64,000 nucleotides of DNA from Triatoma infestans (GCA_011037195.1 JAAEAF010002640.1:1-64000), one strand, 5' to 3'. Positions 1 to 11,215 are shown, counted from the stretch's first letter. Numbers and translations are program-made. Notes: generated from the letters alone by a model not told the origin.

Positions 1-148
1 TGGCATATATAAGAGTAAAATATGGAAATAACTTAGGAATTGTACTTACAAAAATTTCTTGTTAGAATTTCTTAACAACTATAGTTTAACTTGTGATATA
101 CCATCACCAAGTGTTACGGACATTGGGTGGGTCAAGGTTTATAAAGGG

Positions 149-1280
149 CTAGGAGAGTGGATGGGAAAACAGTGTCTTAATCTGTATTTTGTTTTGGAAA
201 TTCCAGGAGATTATTATTACTGAGGGATAGGTTGTTGGTATCTGTTCTAAAATTAATAAATATCTGTTCATAATAAATGTCTGTTGAGTCTTTCTAAAAT
301 TAATAGATAATATATCTTTTTTAATATGTATAATTTCCAATATATCTCTTTTTCTATTATTATTGATGATGGAGAGAATTTTAGTGTTTTCCATGTCAAA
401 TTCATGTTGGTATTGTATGCAACCTTTCGTTAGTGCTGTAGTCATGTCAGTCGGTTTTTTGTTTTGCAGTCGTATTTATGTTGGTATAGTCTATTTTTTA
501 AATATTGAGATGTTTGTCCTATATATGTAGCTGGGCATTGTAAACAATTTATTTTATAAATTACATCTGATAATAAAGTTGTGGTTGTGGGGTCTTTGAG
601 TTTAGAAAAGAGTTTTTTTAGAGGATTGGAGTTTTTGTGAGCGATGGAAAGGTTATATTTCTTGAAGTTTTAGCTATTTGTTCTGATAGACCCTCTATGT
701 ATGGGATAGAGGTATAGGATATTGGAAGTTGCTGTGATGGCGTAGAGGGAATTAGGTTGGTCATATTATCCGTTGATCGTTGATCTAATATTTTTTGTAC
801 TATATGGAGAGGACAGCCATTATTTTTAAATATCTTGGATAATTTTACTTTGTTGTGTTCATGATGGCTAAGATGAAGTACACGTCTGGAGAAAGATTTA
901 ACAAAGATGATTTTCTGATTATATGGATGATTGGAAAGGAAATGGAGGAATCTATCAGAACGTATGGATTTCACGCACCAGTTGGTAATAAGAGAACCAT
1001 TTTCTTCACGGATAATCGTCATGTCTAAAAAATTAATTTTATTATCTATTTCTATTTCCTGTGTAAATTGTAAACGGGGATGGTATGTATTAAAGTATGA
1101 ATTAATTGCATAATCTTGGTCATTAAATATGATTCTTTTTTTACAGATATACATGCCCCATTTATATGATATCTGTGGGTATAACACATCTTGGGAATAA
1201 CTATCCTTTGGGTTTCCCAAGTCCACATTATTGGATAAAATATGCACTTTATATGTTATCCTGGTGATGCAGCTCAACAC
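149..1280 (-). mobile_element. Penelope-like element, 3' half (RT end plus GIY-YIG endonuclease), broken
   Basis: Read on the minus strand, the first open stretch (1280 to 618) contains the pattern NKINFLDMTI, then SDRFLHFLSNHPYNQK, then an NNGCPLHIVQKIL block. These match the region after the catalytic RT core in Penelope-like elements. The frame continues past the RT-end region through about 618-450 and reads VIYKINCLQCPATYIGQTSQ, a GIY-YIG-type nuclease start, followed by LKNRLYQH. A frame change near 445 leads into the distal endonuclease segment (445-149). RT followed by a C-terminal GIY-YIG domain is diagnostic of Penelope-like elements. The catalytic RT core (the xDD box) is absent, so the copy is 5'-truncated near 1.1-1.3 kb. 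No pLTR is identified inside this copy, but hammerhead-like motifs elsewhere in the window may belong to the same class. Confidence 0.8.
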
Positions 1281-1740
1281 TCCACTCTTACATTGCCTTG
1301 AAAAATTTCGTAAATTTTTGTCTTAAAAAGATCAGATCTCCCCTGACACTTCCAATTTTTTTATCTATTTATTTATTTTTATTTTATTGATTTGGGGGAG
1401 GGGGATTGCTGTTTCATAAATTTATTTATTTATAATTCAGACTAAAATGTTTTTTTTTAATCTATAATGTTCTTTTCATTTTTAGTATAATAACCTTTTT
1501 TTTTACTGTTTGTATTTCATCTGTAATAGTTGCAGTAATTTCTAGTCCTCCCCCCCCTAAGTGTTATATCATTTATTCTTCTTTTTTATTGTAATTTTTC
1601 TTTTTGTGGCTAATTTTTTCTCCCTTTTTCTTCAATACAATTTATGTTGAAAAATTTAATTTACCCAGTAGTATCAACCCAAGGATCTTATTGTTTTGAT
1701 CAAATTCTTTAAAACAAAAATTGCATAGAAACTCTCACAC
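1281..1740. other. AT-rich DNA with no recognised gene
   Basis: Mostly T-rich runs with short G and C homopolymers. No coding pattern, repeat boundary or RNA gene is visible. It may include the decayed 5' side of the Penelope-like element. Confidence 0.4.
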
Positions 1741-2800
1741 TATATATTCCTTTTTGGAAACATCTCGGGAGCTGGTGCGAAAGATTTGATGAAAATCCAT
1801 CAACCGGAATTAAGACTTTACTGATTAGTTTTTGCGCTTTTCTCCGGAAGGATTTCAACGATTTTCTATTGCAGTATACTATATCTAACAACGATAAAAT
1901 ATTTACGTCATTACAAATGTATGCCCAGACTTGCAAGGCTGAAAAAAGAAAAGGATAAACAGAAGAATGAGATTTCTGAATTTTACCCAAGAGATTTCTG
2001 AATTTTGCGGGATTATCTCGTATTATTATTATTGCTCAGTAGGAGGGACCAAACGCTATCCAAAGCTCCACTGGGCCCATATAGCTACTCCCAAGAAAAA
2101 CAAAACAACAAACGCGTCTAGATCAAAAATTCAGACCTGGGTTTAATCCATCAATGATTCACCGGAGTCCGAACAAATCGGACAATGACTAAACCGAAAT
2201 AGTGTAAGCTCTTGCACAGACATACTGTTCGCCCAAAGGTTCCGAATCTAATTTCCTCACGATCCAAGCAATCTGTCACAAGATAATGGGTAGAAAAAAA
2301 TTATTTGGGATTTTGGGGTTAGGGCTGATGTTAAGATTTCCTGCTCAAGTGCTATTAAGTTTATTTCACAATCCTATCGTCTTAATATTTTAATTACAAT
2401 TATCTGGAATTTAAAGAAAATCGGTTGACCGAAATGCGTTTTAACGGAATAGTTTTTTTTTCAGTTTTTCGCGAATTTCTCTGTAAAAACACCAATGGGA
2501 TTTCAATAAATTTGCTATACGAACTATGAATATATGAGATCTATTACTTTTGTTGAAACTTTTTCGAAGAAATTTATTTTAAAAAGTTTGGGAGGGGGGG
2601 AGGGTTAAGGAGGATCTTATCCTTTTCTCACAGAAGTAATTTTAATAATTTTAGATTCTCCCATGATATAAAGCTGCACACAACATTTAGTACAAATTAT
2701 AAGTTTGAAGAAAACTGGTCAATTACAACTGTGTGTTGGTGCAGTCAGAGAAAATCGGGTGAGTGTTTCACGTCAGATGTGTCTGCATTATGATTTGACC
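1740..2800 (+). repeat. Dispersed repeat DR, decayed plus-strand copy in two pieces
   Basis: About 1755-1910 carries the DR block 'aaaatccatcaaccgg ... tttctccgg ... caacgattttct'. About 2390-2800 carries the later block (gaagaaaatcgg, aaaacaccaa, tttgttgaaac, a G-rich run, gattctccca, then a tail with gtgtttcac). The 2010-2390 stretch between them is not recognisably DR and may be an unidentified insertion. DR is the most frequent repeat of this window. Confidence 0.6.
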
Positions 2801-2859
2801 AAGGAATACCAAAATGGGCAGGATGACCTTGAAGAACTACATCGGAGCAGAAGAGTAAC

Positions 2860-3095
2860 AGTTGTGCGAGCACGTGGGTGGGACTAGTTGGTGACGTCAC
2901 CATACCACTATACCATCTCAATAGATGAACGACCTCAATACTTCCTTAAAAAGTAGTGGCCCGCGCTCTACGGCGGCCAGTTCGCTATCGACTATTCTTT
3001 GTACACAGATATTGCGTATATCCTGCATGCAGTTCCACTATGATCAATAAAGTGGTTAATAATAGCTCGTGGTATAAGTTCTAATGTAACAACAG
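2860..3095. repeat. Possible solo LTR, uncertain
   Basis: A relatively GC-rich block begins near tgtgcgagcacgtggg. It contains an AATAAA-type signal near 3045 and ends near taacaaca followed by ggttac, which resembles the junction of a Copia-type LTR with a Met-tRNA primer site. The motif gtaaca occurs on both sides. No partner LTR or internal region is seen, so this is only a candidate. Confidence 0.25.
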
Positions 3096-3329
3096 GTTAC
3101 AATAATTATTATTAACTGTAATACGAAGTAATAATTGGCTTTTATAGAAACAAATTTGTTGCGAAACCGGTGTCTCATTGCAATGCTACAAAATTCTGTT
3201 AATACTCGCAATATTTACTGTTTAGTTCTCTGAACTTGCAGAGTGACAGTTGGTGCACTGATACTGACAGGGTTGAAGTTTACAAACACTCAGATTCGAA
3301 AATTCAATATGATATGTCCTCTTTACTTT

Positions 3330-4435
3330 CTTGTAAGAGAAAATAAACAAATCTGCTGTGAAACACTCGCACAACTTTCTTTAAGCAATTTACAAAGTAA
3401 TGAACGATTTTCTTCAAATTTCTAATTCTTACTATTAATTGTCTTCAATGTTATATCAATAAGCAGCCCCGCTCTAGGGGCGGGCAACCGGACATTTGTC
3501 CAGGGCGACAAAATTTAGGGGTGCCATTTTGTTGGCTGTGTGAGGAAAATATTGACGTGTTAAATTTTAATTAATAGAAAATTTCCCATATCGATTTTTT
3601 CGTTCGCTACAAATTTAGTGAGTAGCGTATTTACATTATGTCTAAAAGCTAAAAATATTTATATTATTAGTGAAAAATTTACGCAGAATTGTGAAGGACG
3701 ATGCTTGAACTTGTTTGAACATGCATATACTTCTGTGAACAGAATAGCATTAGCGCTGTTTCAACATGTATAGAATGCTTATAGAAATATATATATATTC
3801 TTAGAAGAAATATATATTCTTAAGGGGCGGCAATTTGTCTTTTTGTCCTGGGCGACGTAACCCTAGAGCGGGCGCTGCAATGAGACAATCTAAACTTAAT
3901 CAAAACTACTTTTTTGAGGAAAGGTTACCACACCATACCCCCCTTAAATGAATTCACTCTGAAAACTAATTCGAACAAAAGTGATAGGTCTCTGTATGGA
4001 TGGTTAGTATTACAAGTTTAATGAAATCAGTCGTGTCTTTAAGGAGAAAACCGCAAAAAACTGAAAAAACACCAACGGTTCAGTAAAGTTGTACTTGCGG
4101 TAAACCAATTTTCTTCATACTCGGAATTTTGTAATTGAATTCGATAATTAACAAATATGTAGATGTTGGAATGATATAATTAATTTAAATAACATTTTAG
4201 AGAAATACAGAACTTCACCCCTTTCCCAAAACTCCTGGAAAAACGAATTTTCCTGAAAAAATGTTTCAAATAAAAGTTGTAGCTCTTTACATATGTAGTT
4301 AATGTATTAAGTTTAAAGAAAATCGTTGGAGCCAATTTCGAGAAAATCGCAGTTTACTGGAAAATCCTTCAATACAGTGTCCAGGAATGAAGCAGGAAAA
4401 GGCATTTTCTTGACGAACTCCACTATACCGATGGG
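3330..4435 (-). repeat. Dispersed repeat DR, minus-strand copy, interrupted by a MITE
   Basis: Starts with the DR end signature (gtgaaacactcgcacaactttct) and runs through two internally similar halves. Each half has a 'cacccctttcccaaaac ... ttcctgaaaaaatgtttcaaataaaagt ... aagaaaatcgttggagcc' pattern. The presence of two related halves shows that DR itself contains an old internal duplication. The segment 3464-3877 is a foreign insertion. A continuous ORF is not present. Confidence 0.7.
3464..3877. mobile_element. hAT-like non-autonomous element (MITE), 414 bp
   Basis: The ends form terminal inverted repeats: the left end reads cagccccgctctaggg and the reverse complement of the right end reads cagcgcccgctctaggg. 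More inverted similarity follows (ggacatttgtccagggcgac against the internal part of the right end). The flanks are CAATAAG (3457-3463) and CAATGAG (3878-3884), a near-perfect target duplication about the size made by hAT transposases (8 bp typical). The interior is AT-rich with no transposase. The CAG...CTG termini also fit hAT. Confidence 0.75.
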
Positions 4436-4679
4436 TAAGTAAGATTTGTTGATTAGATAATAAGTAAATGGAAGATGATTTTTGATTTTTTATGCAAAAA
4501 GTTTGAGAGCACAAGAACAAAGGCCCTGAGCCATATCCAGAAAAACACCCAAACACTTGTTTTCATTCCACACTGTTTTCGCCACCTGTTTTCAGGGTGG
4601 GTGAAAACATCTGTTTTCGCTCTAAGGAAGACGCAATAGGGTCTACAACTTGGGCAAGTTGACGTAAGCAACAAATGGA

Positions 4680-5215
4680 AAGAGATGTTGAATAGAGTGC
4701 AGAAGAAAAATGAAGACACGGAAGATTACTTCCAAGAAAAGATGCGAATGCGTAGAAGACTCAACTTATCATTTGATGATGCCAAATTGCAGTTAATTGA
4801 AGGATTGTGGTCGAAAGATTTAAGTGACCATCTTCTATCAGTCACTCACAGGGATGGTGATGACTAAGAAACTCTATTGAAACATTTGAGCGTGTAAATA
4901 AAGCGAGAATTACGAAAATTAAAATAAGTAAGGACGAACATGGAATGTCAATGGGGCTAAGAATTCGGTGGATTTCAGAAAGGTAGTAAAAGAGACTTCG
5001 TAGAAGAAAATCAACCTATGCTCCAAGTAAACATCCCACCTAGGGAAAGAAGATTGGAGACTTTAACACCAAGGAAATGTTTTGTATGCGGGAAGTTGGG
5101 CACTTTGCTAGGGAATGTCCTTCCGGTCAAAAGGAAAGAAGCTGTCGAAAATGTGGAAAATTTGGGCATCTGAATTCGCCCATCAGGGCGAATGTGACAA
5201 AAAAGAACAGCTGAC
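4680..5215 (+). pseudogene. Gag remnant with CCHC zinc knuckles
   Basis: A 60-residue open stretch from 4685 (EDTEDYFQEKMRMRRRLNLS) resembles a retrotransposon Gag C-terminal half and ends in a stop at 4865. After about 200 bp of broken frame, 5080-5180 encodes two knuckles. The first begins CFVCGK and changes frame before its histidine (GHFAREC). The second reads CRKCGKFGHLN, but its last cysteine position is not met. Nucleocapsid knuckles bind the element's RNA. The gene is non-functional here. Confidence 0.65.
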
Positions 5216-5219
5216 AGTT

Positions 5220-5480
5220 GGGATTAAAAACAAAAAGTCATCACTCAGGAAATATATTAAGAAGGTGCGAGTAAATGATGGAATTGGTATTCCTGGGTTA
5301 ATAGATACTGGTGCAGGTGATTGTACCATAAAAGAATCTTCTGTTGATAGACTGAGTTTGAAGAAAGTACCAATAAATGTGACCCTTACTGGTTTTGGCG
5401 GTCGAGATTGTATTACTATGGTTAAGGATGCAGTTCTTGGCGTTTTAGAATTGATGGCGTTCTGGGAACAGAAATAAGAG
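5220..5480 (+). pseudogene. Retroviral-type aspartic protease domain
   Basis: The active-site motif LIDTGAGDCTI is present near 5298-5330, preceded by a short beta-like stretch (KVRVNDGIGIPG) as in Gypsy proteases. The flap region is short, and the frame is lost at a stop near 5475 before the usual hydrophobic-Gly C-terminal motif. It lies between the zinc knuckles and the RT, as expected for pol. Confidence 0.7.
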
Positions 5481-5879
5481 TTTTAGTAGTACCGGACAAA
5501 GCTCAGATTCACTTTTAGGAGTTATTGTAGGGAGGAGTTAGCTGGACCAACCACATATTGCTTACTTTAGCATAGAGGAAAAATTAAAGATTGGGTATCG
5601 TGAGGATGACCCATTTAAAGATCTTCAAACGGAAGAGAAATGTGGCAGAATTAAAATTGAGGCAAAGGAGAGTGTAAGTCTACCTCCGGTGAGTATAAAC
5701 ATAGTGGAAGCCTCAGCAGGAACGAAACGTTCCATTTATTGGCAAGGAATAAGACAAAGGAAACAACACTGATAAAGGAGCAGTAATTGATAATGGTCAC
5801 ATCCTTGTTCTGGAAGAAAATAAAACAGGTGCACGTAAAATAGGCCTCCAAAGAGAAATACGAGAAGAAGAAATACAAA

Positions 5880-6930
5880 TTGGTCCAGAAGTCACGGAGG
5901 AACGTAAAGAAGAATTAGTGAAATTACTAAACGAGTACCCGATGTGCTTCGCGGAAAAGACTTCAGAGATAGGATTAACAAATTTGACTGAGATGGAAAT
6001 AGAAGAAGAACCAGGAAGCAAACCTGTTCAAATGAAACCTTATAAAGCTAGTTCTATAGAGAGAAGGCAAATAACAAATATTGTAAAGGAGTGGAGATCC
6101 TTGGGGTGTCGCGGTGGCGTAGGCTGAAGAGCCAATTCTCCCGTTAGAATCTAATCTAAAGGAGTGGAAAGAGGCGGGTATCGTAACAGAATCGAAGTCA
6201 CCCTATGCAAGTCCTGTACTACTAGTAAAAAAAAAATGGAGAACCAAGATTTGTCGTCGACTATCAAACAAACAAACTTAACAAACAAACTATTACCCAA
6301 ACATACCCAATCCCAGATATAGATTCACAATTGGAGTCCCTAAGCGGAGCAGAATTATTTGTGACGTTGGATTTGGCTCACGGATATCTACAGGTTCCAC
6401 TGAATGAAAATGCAAAACAAAAAACAGTCTTTATCACTCCTGATGAACATGCCCAGTTCGAAAGGATGGTGTTCGGTCTGAAAAATGCACCTTATAAATT
6501 CACAAGAATGATGAATAAAGCCCTCGGACATCTGAAGAAGAACGTGGTGGCCCTTTGCTATTTAGATGATCTTTTAATACCAGCTAAGATTTGGAAAGAC
6601 ATGATCATGCGGTTGAAGAGCCTGTTGGAAGCCTTGAAAGCAGCCATGCTAACGTTAAGACTTCAGAAGTGTTATTTTGGCAAAAGGGAGGTGGAATATT
6701 TAGGATTCGTAATATCAGCAGGTGGCTTCAAGCCAGGTCTGCAGAAAACAGAGGCTATTGCAAATTATCCAGAGCCCAAGGATGCGCAGGAAGTACGACG
6801 CATTTTGGGATTAACCAGTTTCTTTCGACGTTTCGTACCAGGATTCACCCGAAGAGCATGTACCGTTCCATATCTAAGAAGGATGTACCGTTCCGATGGG
6901 AAGATGAGCACCGGGATGCATTTTGAGATT
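5880..6930 (+). pseudogene. Ty3/Gypsy reverse transcriptase, frameshifted
   Basis: The protease-RT linker (5918-6094, LLNEYPMCFAEKTSEIGLTN) is in frame until a 73-bp net insertion. RT proper then follows: GIVTESKSPYASPVLLVKKK (6175 on), VVDYQTNKLN, LFVTLDLAHGYLQVPL, FERMVFGLKNAPYKF and the catalytic box CYLDDLL (about 6560). The thumb region (LGFVISAGGFKPG) and a GLTSFFRRFVPGF connection follow. A frameshift near 6850-6890 separates it from RNase H. The lysine run near 6230 marks another frame break. The catalytic YxDD is intact as YLDD. Confidence 0.85.
6084..6167 (+). mobile_element. 62-bp tRNA-half-like insertion with 11-bp target duplication
   Basis: TAAAGGAGTGG occurs at 6084-6094 and again at 6157-6167, and the 62 bp between them interrupt the RT coding frame. 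The insert is GC-richer than its surroundings. It contains tggcgtaggctg, which fits an A-box/D-arm (ggc...gcc pairing), followed by an attct...agaat hairpin like an anticodon arm. That is the layout of a tRNA 5' half. The parent tRNA cannot be named. An 11-bp duplication is typical of LINE-type target-primed insertion. Confidence 0.5.
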
Positions 6931-7373
6931 TGAAAGACGCCTTAATGAAAGAGCCTGTCTTGCAGTTGTGCAATACGAAGGCCAAGACAGAACTCCATAC
7001 TGATGCAAGCAAGGACGGTTTGGCCTGTATGCTGCTGCAGGAAGGTAAGGACGGTGAGTTTCATTTGGTATATTGCGTCAGTAAAAGGACCTCGGATGCT
7101 GAAAGAAATTATCATTTGAGTAGGCTGGAGTTGCTGGATTGTATGGAGTATAGAACGACTTCGACAATAGATGTTCCGTTTACGATTTTTACGGACTGTC
7201 AAGCCCTGATCTATTTGAATTCAAGTAGAACGAAAAATGCATGTAGGTGGTATAACCAATTGCAAAAATTTAACTATCAAGTTAACTATAGGCCAGGGAT
7301 GAAGATGCAGCACGTAGATGCGCTAAGCAGAGCTGTACATCAAGAACAAGACACTCTGACGTGGAAGCATTAG
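6895..7373 (+). pseudogene. Ty3/Gypsy RNase H domain
   Basis: The frame reads VPFRWEDEHRDAF, then a TGA stop (6924-6926), then DLKDALMKEPVLQ. This is the normal entry into a Gypsy RNase H with one stop inside. TELHTDASKDGLACMLLQ supplies the first catalytic Asp, SRLELLD the Glu/Asp region, and FTIFTDCQALIYL the next Asp. It ends in HVDALSRA, the conserved end of the domain. It is displaced by one frame from the RT upstream. Confidence 0.8.
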
Positions 7374-7376
7374 GAG

Positions 7377-7870
7377 AAATATTCACATTTATGACCCAAG
7401 AAGACGAAATGAAAATATGGCAGCTAAGTGGTGAAAGGTTACATATACTGAAGAAAATTTTGGATAAGCAAGTAGAAAAGAGATCAGCCGGCGAGAAGCA
7501 ACAAATTGAGAGCGTTTAATCTATCAACGGAATTCTTTACAAAAATGTGGAAGGAAAAGAACTTCTTATGGTCCCCAGAAGTTTTCTGGATGATTATCAG
7601 GTTCCCAACATTCAGGTGCTCACGAATTTCGGAATTGAGGGCAATTCCAGTAGTCAGGATGACCGATATGTAGGAAAATCATGAGGTCGATAAAATTAAT
7701 ATCGATAGAATGGAGGAGATTATCGAGATTGTGAGAGACCGGGGTATCGGTGTACTGTGTGAGGAGAAGCGATCTTTTATGTGCTGTGTGAAAAATCCTT
7801 TTTGTCTTTGTATTAACTGTGTGTTAATTTTAAAATAAATAGTTTATTTTTCGATTGTAAATCATCTGCT
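7377..7870 (+). pseudogene. Integrase N-terminal remnant and 3' tail of the Gypsy-like element
   Basis: Translation after the RNase H stop gives RLHILKKILDKQ, then INGILYKNVEGKELLMVPRS, the block that precedes the HHCC finger in Gypsy integrases. Stops follow and no HHCC, D,D,E core or chromodomain is seen. The 7690-7870 part has AATAAA-like signals and T-rich DNA and may be a 3' UTR or LTR remnant. Confidence 0.6.
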
Positions 7871-8550
7871 TGTTTATATGTCTTGTTCCTTGAAATCAGA
7901 AAAAGGCAACAGGTAGTTTTGTACTATATGATTGTAAAGAAAAGCTTATTTAAAATAGTGTTAGATTTTAACTTTCTTTGGACAATAATTAAACCCGCAG
8001 GGGTGAATGTTTGTTTCTTACTAATTCATCTGTGTTTTGTTTTATATAAAATATTCAATCATTATGAAATTATTGATACGTGCTTTAATACCACTTGTTA
8101 AATGTTCTCACTTGATTGTGTTTGTTGTTTGCTTTGAAATTAAATCTATTGAAGACTGATCATTGCCTTTTAATAAACCTACTCCATCTTCACTTAGTTC
8201 ACCGGAACAATCAAGTAAACGTAACAAGCTTTCTGGTCGGCAGTTGTTTGATGATGTACGTATGTACGTTAAAAACGAGGATTAAAGCTTTAGAAGGTAA
8301 GTAAGATGTAGTTGTGAGTTAAGTCCTCTTCGGTTTTAAGTTAGTACTTGGATCGTTCATATTACGATGAGGAACAAATGCGTTAGTTAGGTAAGCAGCA
8401 AAAAGGTTAACTTTGTCACGTCGTTTTCGCCCGGGTAGAACTGTCATGTTGAAGTCGAGGAATACAGTCTTTATATGAAAAAATGTTGCAGTACTATAGA
8501 GATCTGTTGAAGTTGTTAAAGTTGAAGTGAACTTTTATAAATGTATTTTA
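7870..8550. other. AT-rich DNA with no recognised gene
   Basis: Contains short open stretches with no family signature. Nothing else is seen. Confidence 0.35.
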
Positions 8551-9059
8551 ATTTTAATATGTCTCATTAGGTGATATATACGGCTGCGTTCAGATGGTAA
8601 TCTGGTACGTTGCCATCTTGCTCTGGATTTTCTTTTCTCCGTCAGTTAGGTCCGTAAGTGTAGCGGTAATAGTATATTTTGGCAGAAATTATTTGACTTG
8701 GAGAAGTAGTGGCTATTCTTGCTGCTTGTTGAATAGTTTTAGTAAATGATCTACTGCTACGTCAATGTCTTCTGCTGTTTTTAATCTGATATTTAAATCA
8801 TTTAAGTTATAGAATATTCTTCTATTGAAGAGGTCCCACTTTGATGGCCCTGTGATAAGATAAAGAACTAGGTTTGAAAGTAGTTGGGAGTTTAGATTAG
8901 TAAGACGGGAGAGTGGTCAGAAGATAAGTCAGATGTAGTAGAAATTATCGATAGAGGAAGTGTTTATTTTGGAATATGAAAATATGTAGACTGTCGGACA
9001 ATTTACGAGGGGATGTTGGCCAATAAGTGAAATTAGGAGGAAAAATTATAGAATAAGAA

Positions 9060-9459
9060 GATTCATTTAGGGGAGTCCGCTCTTGTGGGTTTGAACACGG
9101 CATCCCCACTGCTGGTGCTTTGCATTCTAGTCACCGCCTGCTATAAAGTTGGAACCAAGAGATTGGAAGAAGCATAGGAGTTCATTTTGAGAAATCCTTT
9201 TATTAGGAATACAATATACCGCTGCCACCATAATCTGGAGAGGTTGATTATTCAGTGAGAGTGAGGTTGACATCAAGGATTCAGTATGTTTTCTAGGATT
9301 CAGAAAGTGAACTAAGAATCGGCAAATGAGAATAGCAGTCCCTCCTTGAGATCTGTCTGCAGGATGGTCCGCCCTGTAGATTACGGGGTCCTTAATATAG
9401 AAGTAAGTAGTGCTCATGAAGTGTCTTACTGAAATTACGAGTATGTTAGGTCTATCCAC
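9060..9459 (-). pseudogene. LINE ORF2 endonuclease domain (Jockey-like)
   Basis: The frame reads RADHPADRSQGGTAILI, then LQIMVAAVYCIP, then FFQSLGSNFIAGGD. These are the substrate-strand, beta-core and GGDxNA motifs of the Jockey-type apurinic endonuclease. Downstream, about 9060-8850 gives NARHQQWGCRV and, after frame changes, DLSSDHSPVLLT, the SDH catalytic motif. Several stops lie between these pieces. The enzyme nicks target DNA to prime reverse transcription. Confidence 0.75.
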
Positions 9460-9618
9460 CTGTTATATAATAACAAGTCGAGTTCGTCTTTGTGATCACT
9501 TCAGCCATTGGTATTCCAGAGAAGAATGATAAGAGACTGTTGCAACGATGGAGCACTCATGATTACTTGGGCAGCATTTCCTTCACAACAGTAGCGAGAA
9601 AAGTAATCAATAGGCTGA

Positions 9619-10226
9619 TCATTGTTTTAAAGTCATCAAGGAAAGTATAAGAAGTGAAATGATATGGGTTACTGACGTTGATGGAGGTATGAGTTGAGAG
9701 GTTTTCGGTTTTTGAGGTTTCATTATAGCTGGAGCAAAGATGTTAGAATAATGAGGTAGGTGAGAGGGAGAGGAAGTTTGTTGAATAGGGGACATATTAA
9801 ATGGATGGAAGTCGCTTGGCCCCAACTTTATTGAATTGGTTTCTTGAGAGATGGTTTCATCTGCTTGATAGAATGATCTCCTTGGCAGTTGGCGCACTTC
9901 TCTGGGTCATCCGTGGGGTTTAATGAATTCACTTGACCAATGTAGCCCTGCACACTCCACGCACCTAGGGAAGTGGTTGCAGTAGGATTTTGTGTGATCA
10001 TCCTCGCATCACTTGCATCGAAGAATTTGTCTTTTTTTAAAACATTCTTTTCCTTAATTCTGGTATAAAGAAGACTGTGGAGTGAGAATATTTCTTCATT
10101 ATTACGCCCTTGGTACAAGTCAACAAAGAATAATGGAAGCGTAATCTTGGTTGTTGGGCTTATAACGTTTGTGGCATATTTAACTGAAAAACCAAGTTTT
10201 TCGAGTTTTACTTTAATAAGGGTCAT
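9619..10226 (-). pseudogene. LINE ORF1 (gag-like, CCHC knuckles), frameshifted
   Basis: The N-terminal piece includes KITLPLFFVDLYQGRNNEEIF, matching the domain before the knuckles in Jockey ORF1 proteins. CCHC-like spacing then appears in two frames: HTKSYCNHFPRCVECAG in one and PEKCANCQGDHS in the other, implying small indels. A proline/serine-rich tail follows. The product would coat LINE RNA. Confidence 0.7.
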
Positions 10227-10259
10227 ATATGTAGTATAAGGAAGATTGCCACTAACCTT

Positions 10260-10430
10260 TTAGCTGAAACGTGTGGCAGTCAGGTTTTTGTGCCGTAAGA
10301 TATTTTATAATGGTCGATAACCATGAACAGTACTGGCAGTGCTGGTACCATTGGCTCTTGCTTTACATGCGAAATTGTTTCCACCAACTATACAATTGCT
10401 AAGAACTATACATATTTCCACAGAACTCTT
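10260..10430. other. Short unassigned spacer
   Basis: AT-rich sequence between the LINE and the first DR copy of this cluster. Nothing recognisable. Confidence 0.3.
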
Positions 10431-11215
10431 TTATTACTTTCTCTTACTAGGAAAGTGTAACGTAAACGTAAAGTAATATAAGAGAAAATAATAATAAGCC
10501 TCTTACTCCTAGTGAGAGGAAGTAATAGTAATCAAATAAGTAGTACACTAGTAATAGTGTCAAATTTTCGATATCGAGTTTTCACCAGAAATATCCGTTT
10601 TGAGGTCCCTGAGTCCAAAAAAGTGGTTTTTAGCATTTGGCCTGTCTGCCTGTCTATCTGTATGGGACAGCATATCTCAAAAATGAAAAATCGCAGAATG
10701 TTCAAACTTAATATTTCGTAAAAGTGCCACTAGGAGATCTGAGAATAAGCTTTTCGTAAAAATCGTTCTACCGGAAGTGCCACTTTAGTGAATTTTATTT
10801 TTGTAATTTTCTCGATCGCTCCGACGATTTCCTTTAAACTTGCCATGTAAACAACAAATAAAAAGGGCTACAACTTTAATTTGCAACAATTCTCTTGGTA
10901 AAATCATTTAGGGGGACTTTTGGGAGAGGGGTGGGGTTATGTTTACCTCTAAAGTGCTTATCATAGGTCATTATCATCTAAACAAAATTAATTAGAAACA
11001 AATAGACTGCCAAAATTCCGAGTTTTAAGAAAATTAGGAAACCGGAATGTTCTAATTAGGGCATTTTTACTTTACAATTTTTTCACTTTTCTCAATTTTC
11101 TCCAGAAAAACACGGTCGAATTTCGTTAAATTTGGTATACTAACTATAAACTTGTCAATTACAATTTGCAAACTGCAGTAAGAGAAAGGTGTGTGAGTAT
11201 TTCACACCAGATTTA
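10430..11215 (+). repeat. Dispersed repeat DR, plus-strand copy
   Basis: Begins at the inverted signature ttactttctcttact...gaggaagtaatag, then gtgtcaaattttcgatatcg, a block with caccagaaatatccgttttgag, cctgagtccaaaaaagtgg, and a tgtctgcctgtct run. It continues with cggaagtgccactttagtg and ends with the tail gtgagtatttcacacc. The next copy follows head to tail at about 11215. Confidence 0.75.

Larger units (their letters stand above)
4560..7870 (+). mobile_element. Decayed Ty3/Gypsy-type LTR retrotransposon, env not seen
   Basis: In order on the plus strand: a gag piece with zinc-knuckle spacing, an aspartic protease, reverse transcriptase, RNase H and the beginning of integrase. This is the standard Gypsy order. 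Several frameshifts and stops break it, and the integrase is lost after its N-terminal region near 7690. No LTR pair was found. The 7690-7870 tail has AATAAA and T-rich runs and may be a 3' end. The left edge is unclear, since DR sequence runs to about 4435. Confidence 0.8.
8550..10260 (-). mobile_element. Jockey-like LINE, 5' portion (ORF1 end and ORF2 endonuclease)
   Basis: On the minus strand an ORF1 gag-like segment (10226 to about 9620) is followed by an apurinic-type endonuclease (9459 to about 8560). The reverse transcriptase is missing, so the 3' part is deleted or lies elsewhere. The ORF1 motif LPLFFVDLYQ and the cysteine-rich knuckles that follow are typical of Jockey-clade ORF1. 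Multiple stops show it is an old copy. Confidence 0.75.

Noticed and set aside
2860..3095. Definite Copia solo LTR
   Set aside because: No partner LTR, no clean target duplication. Kept only as a low-confidence candidate.
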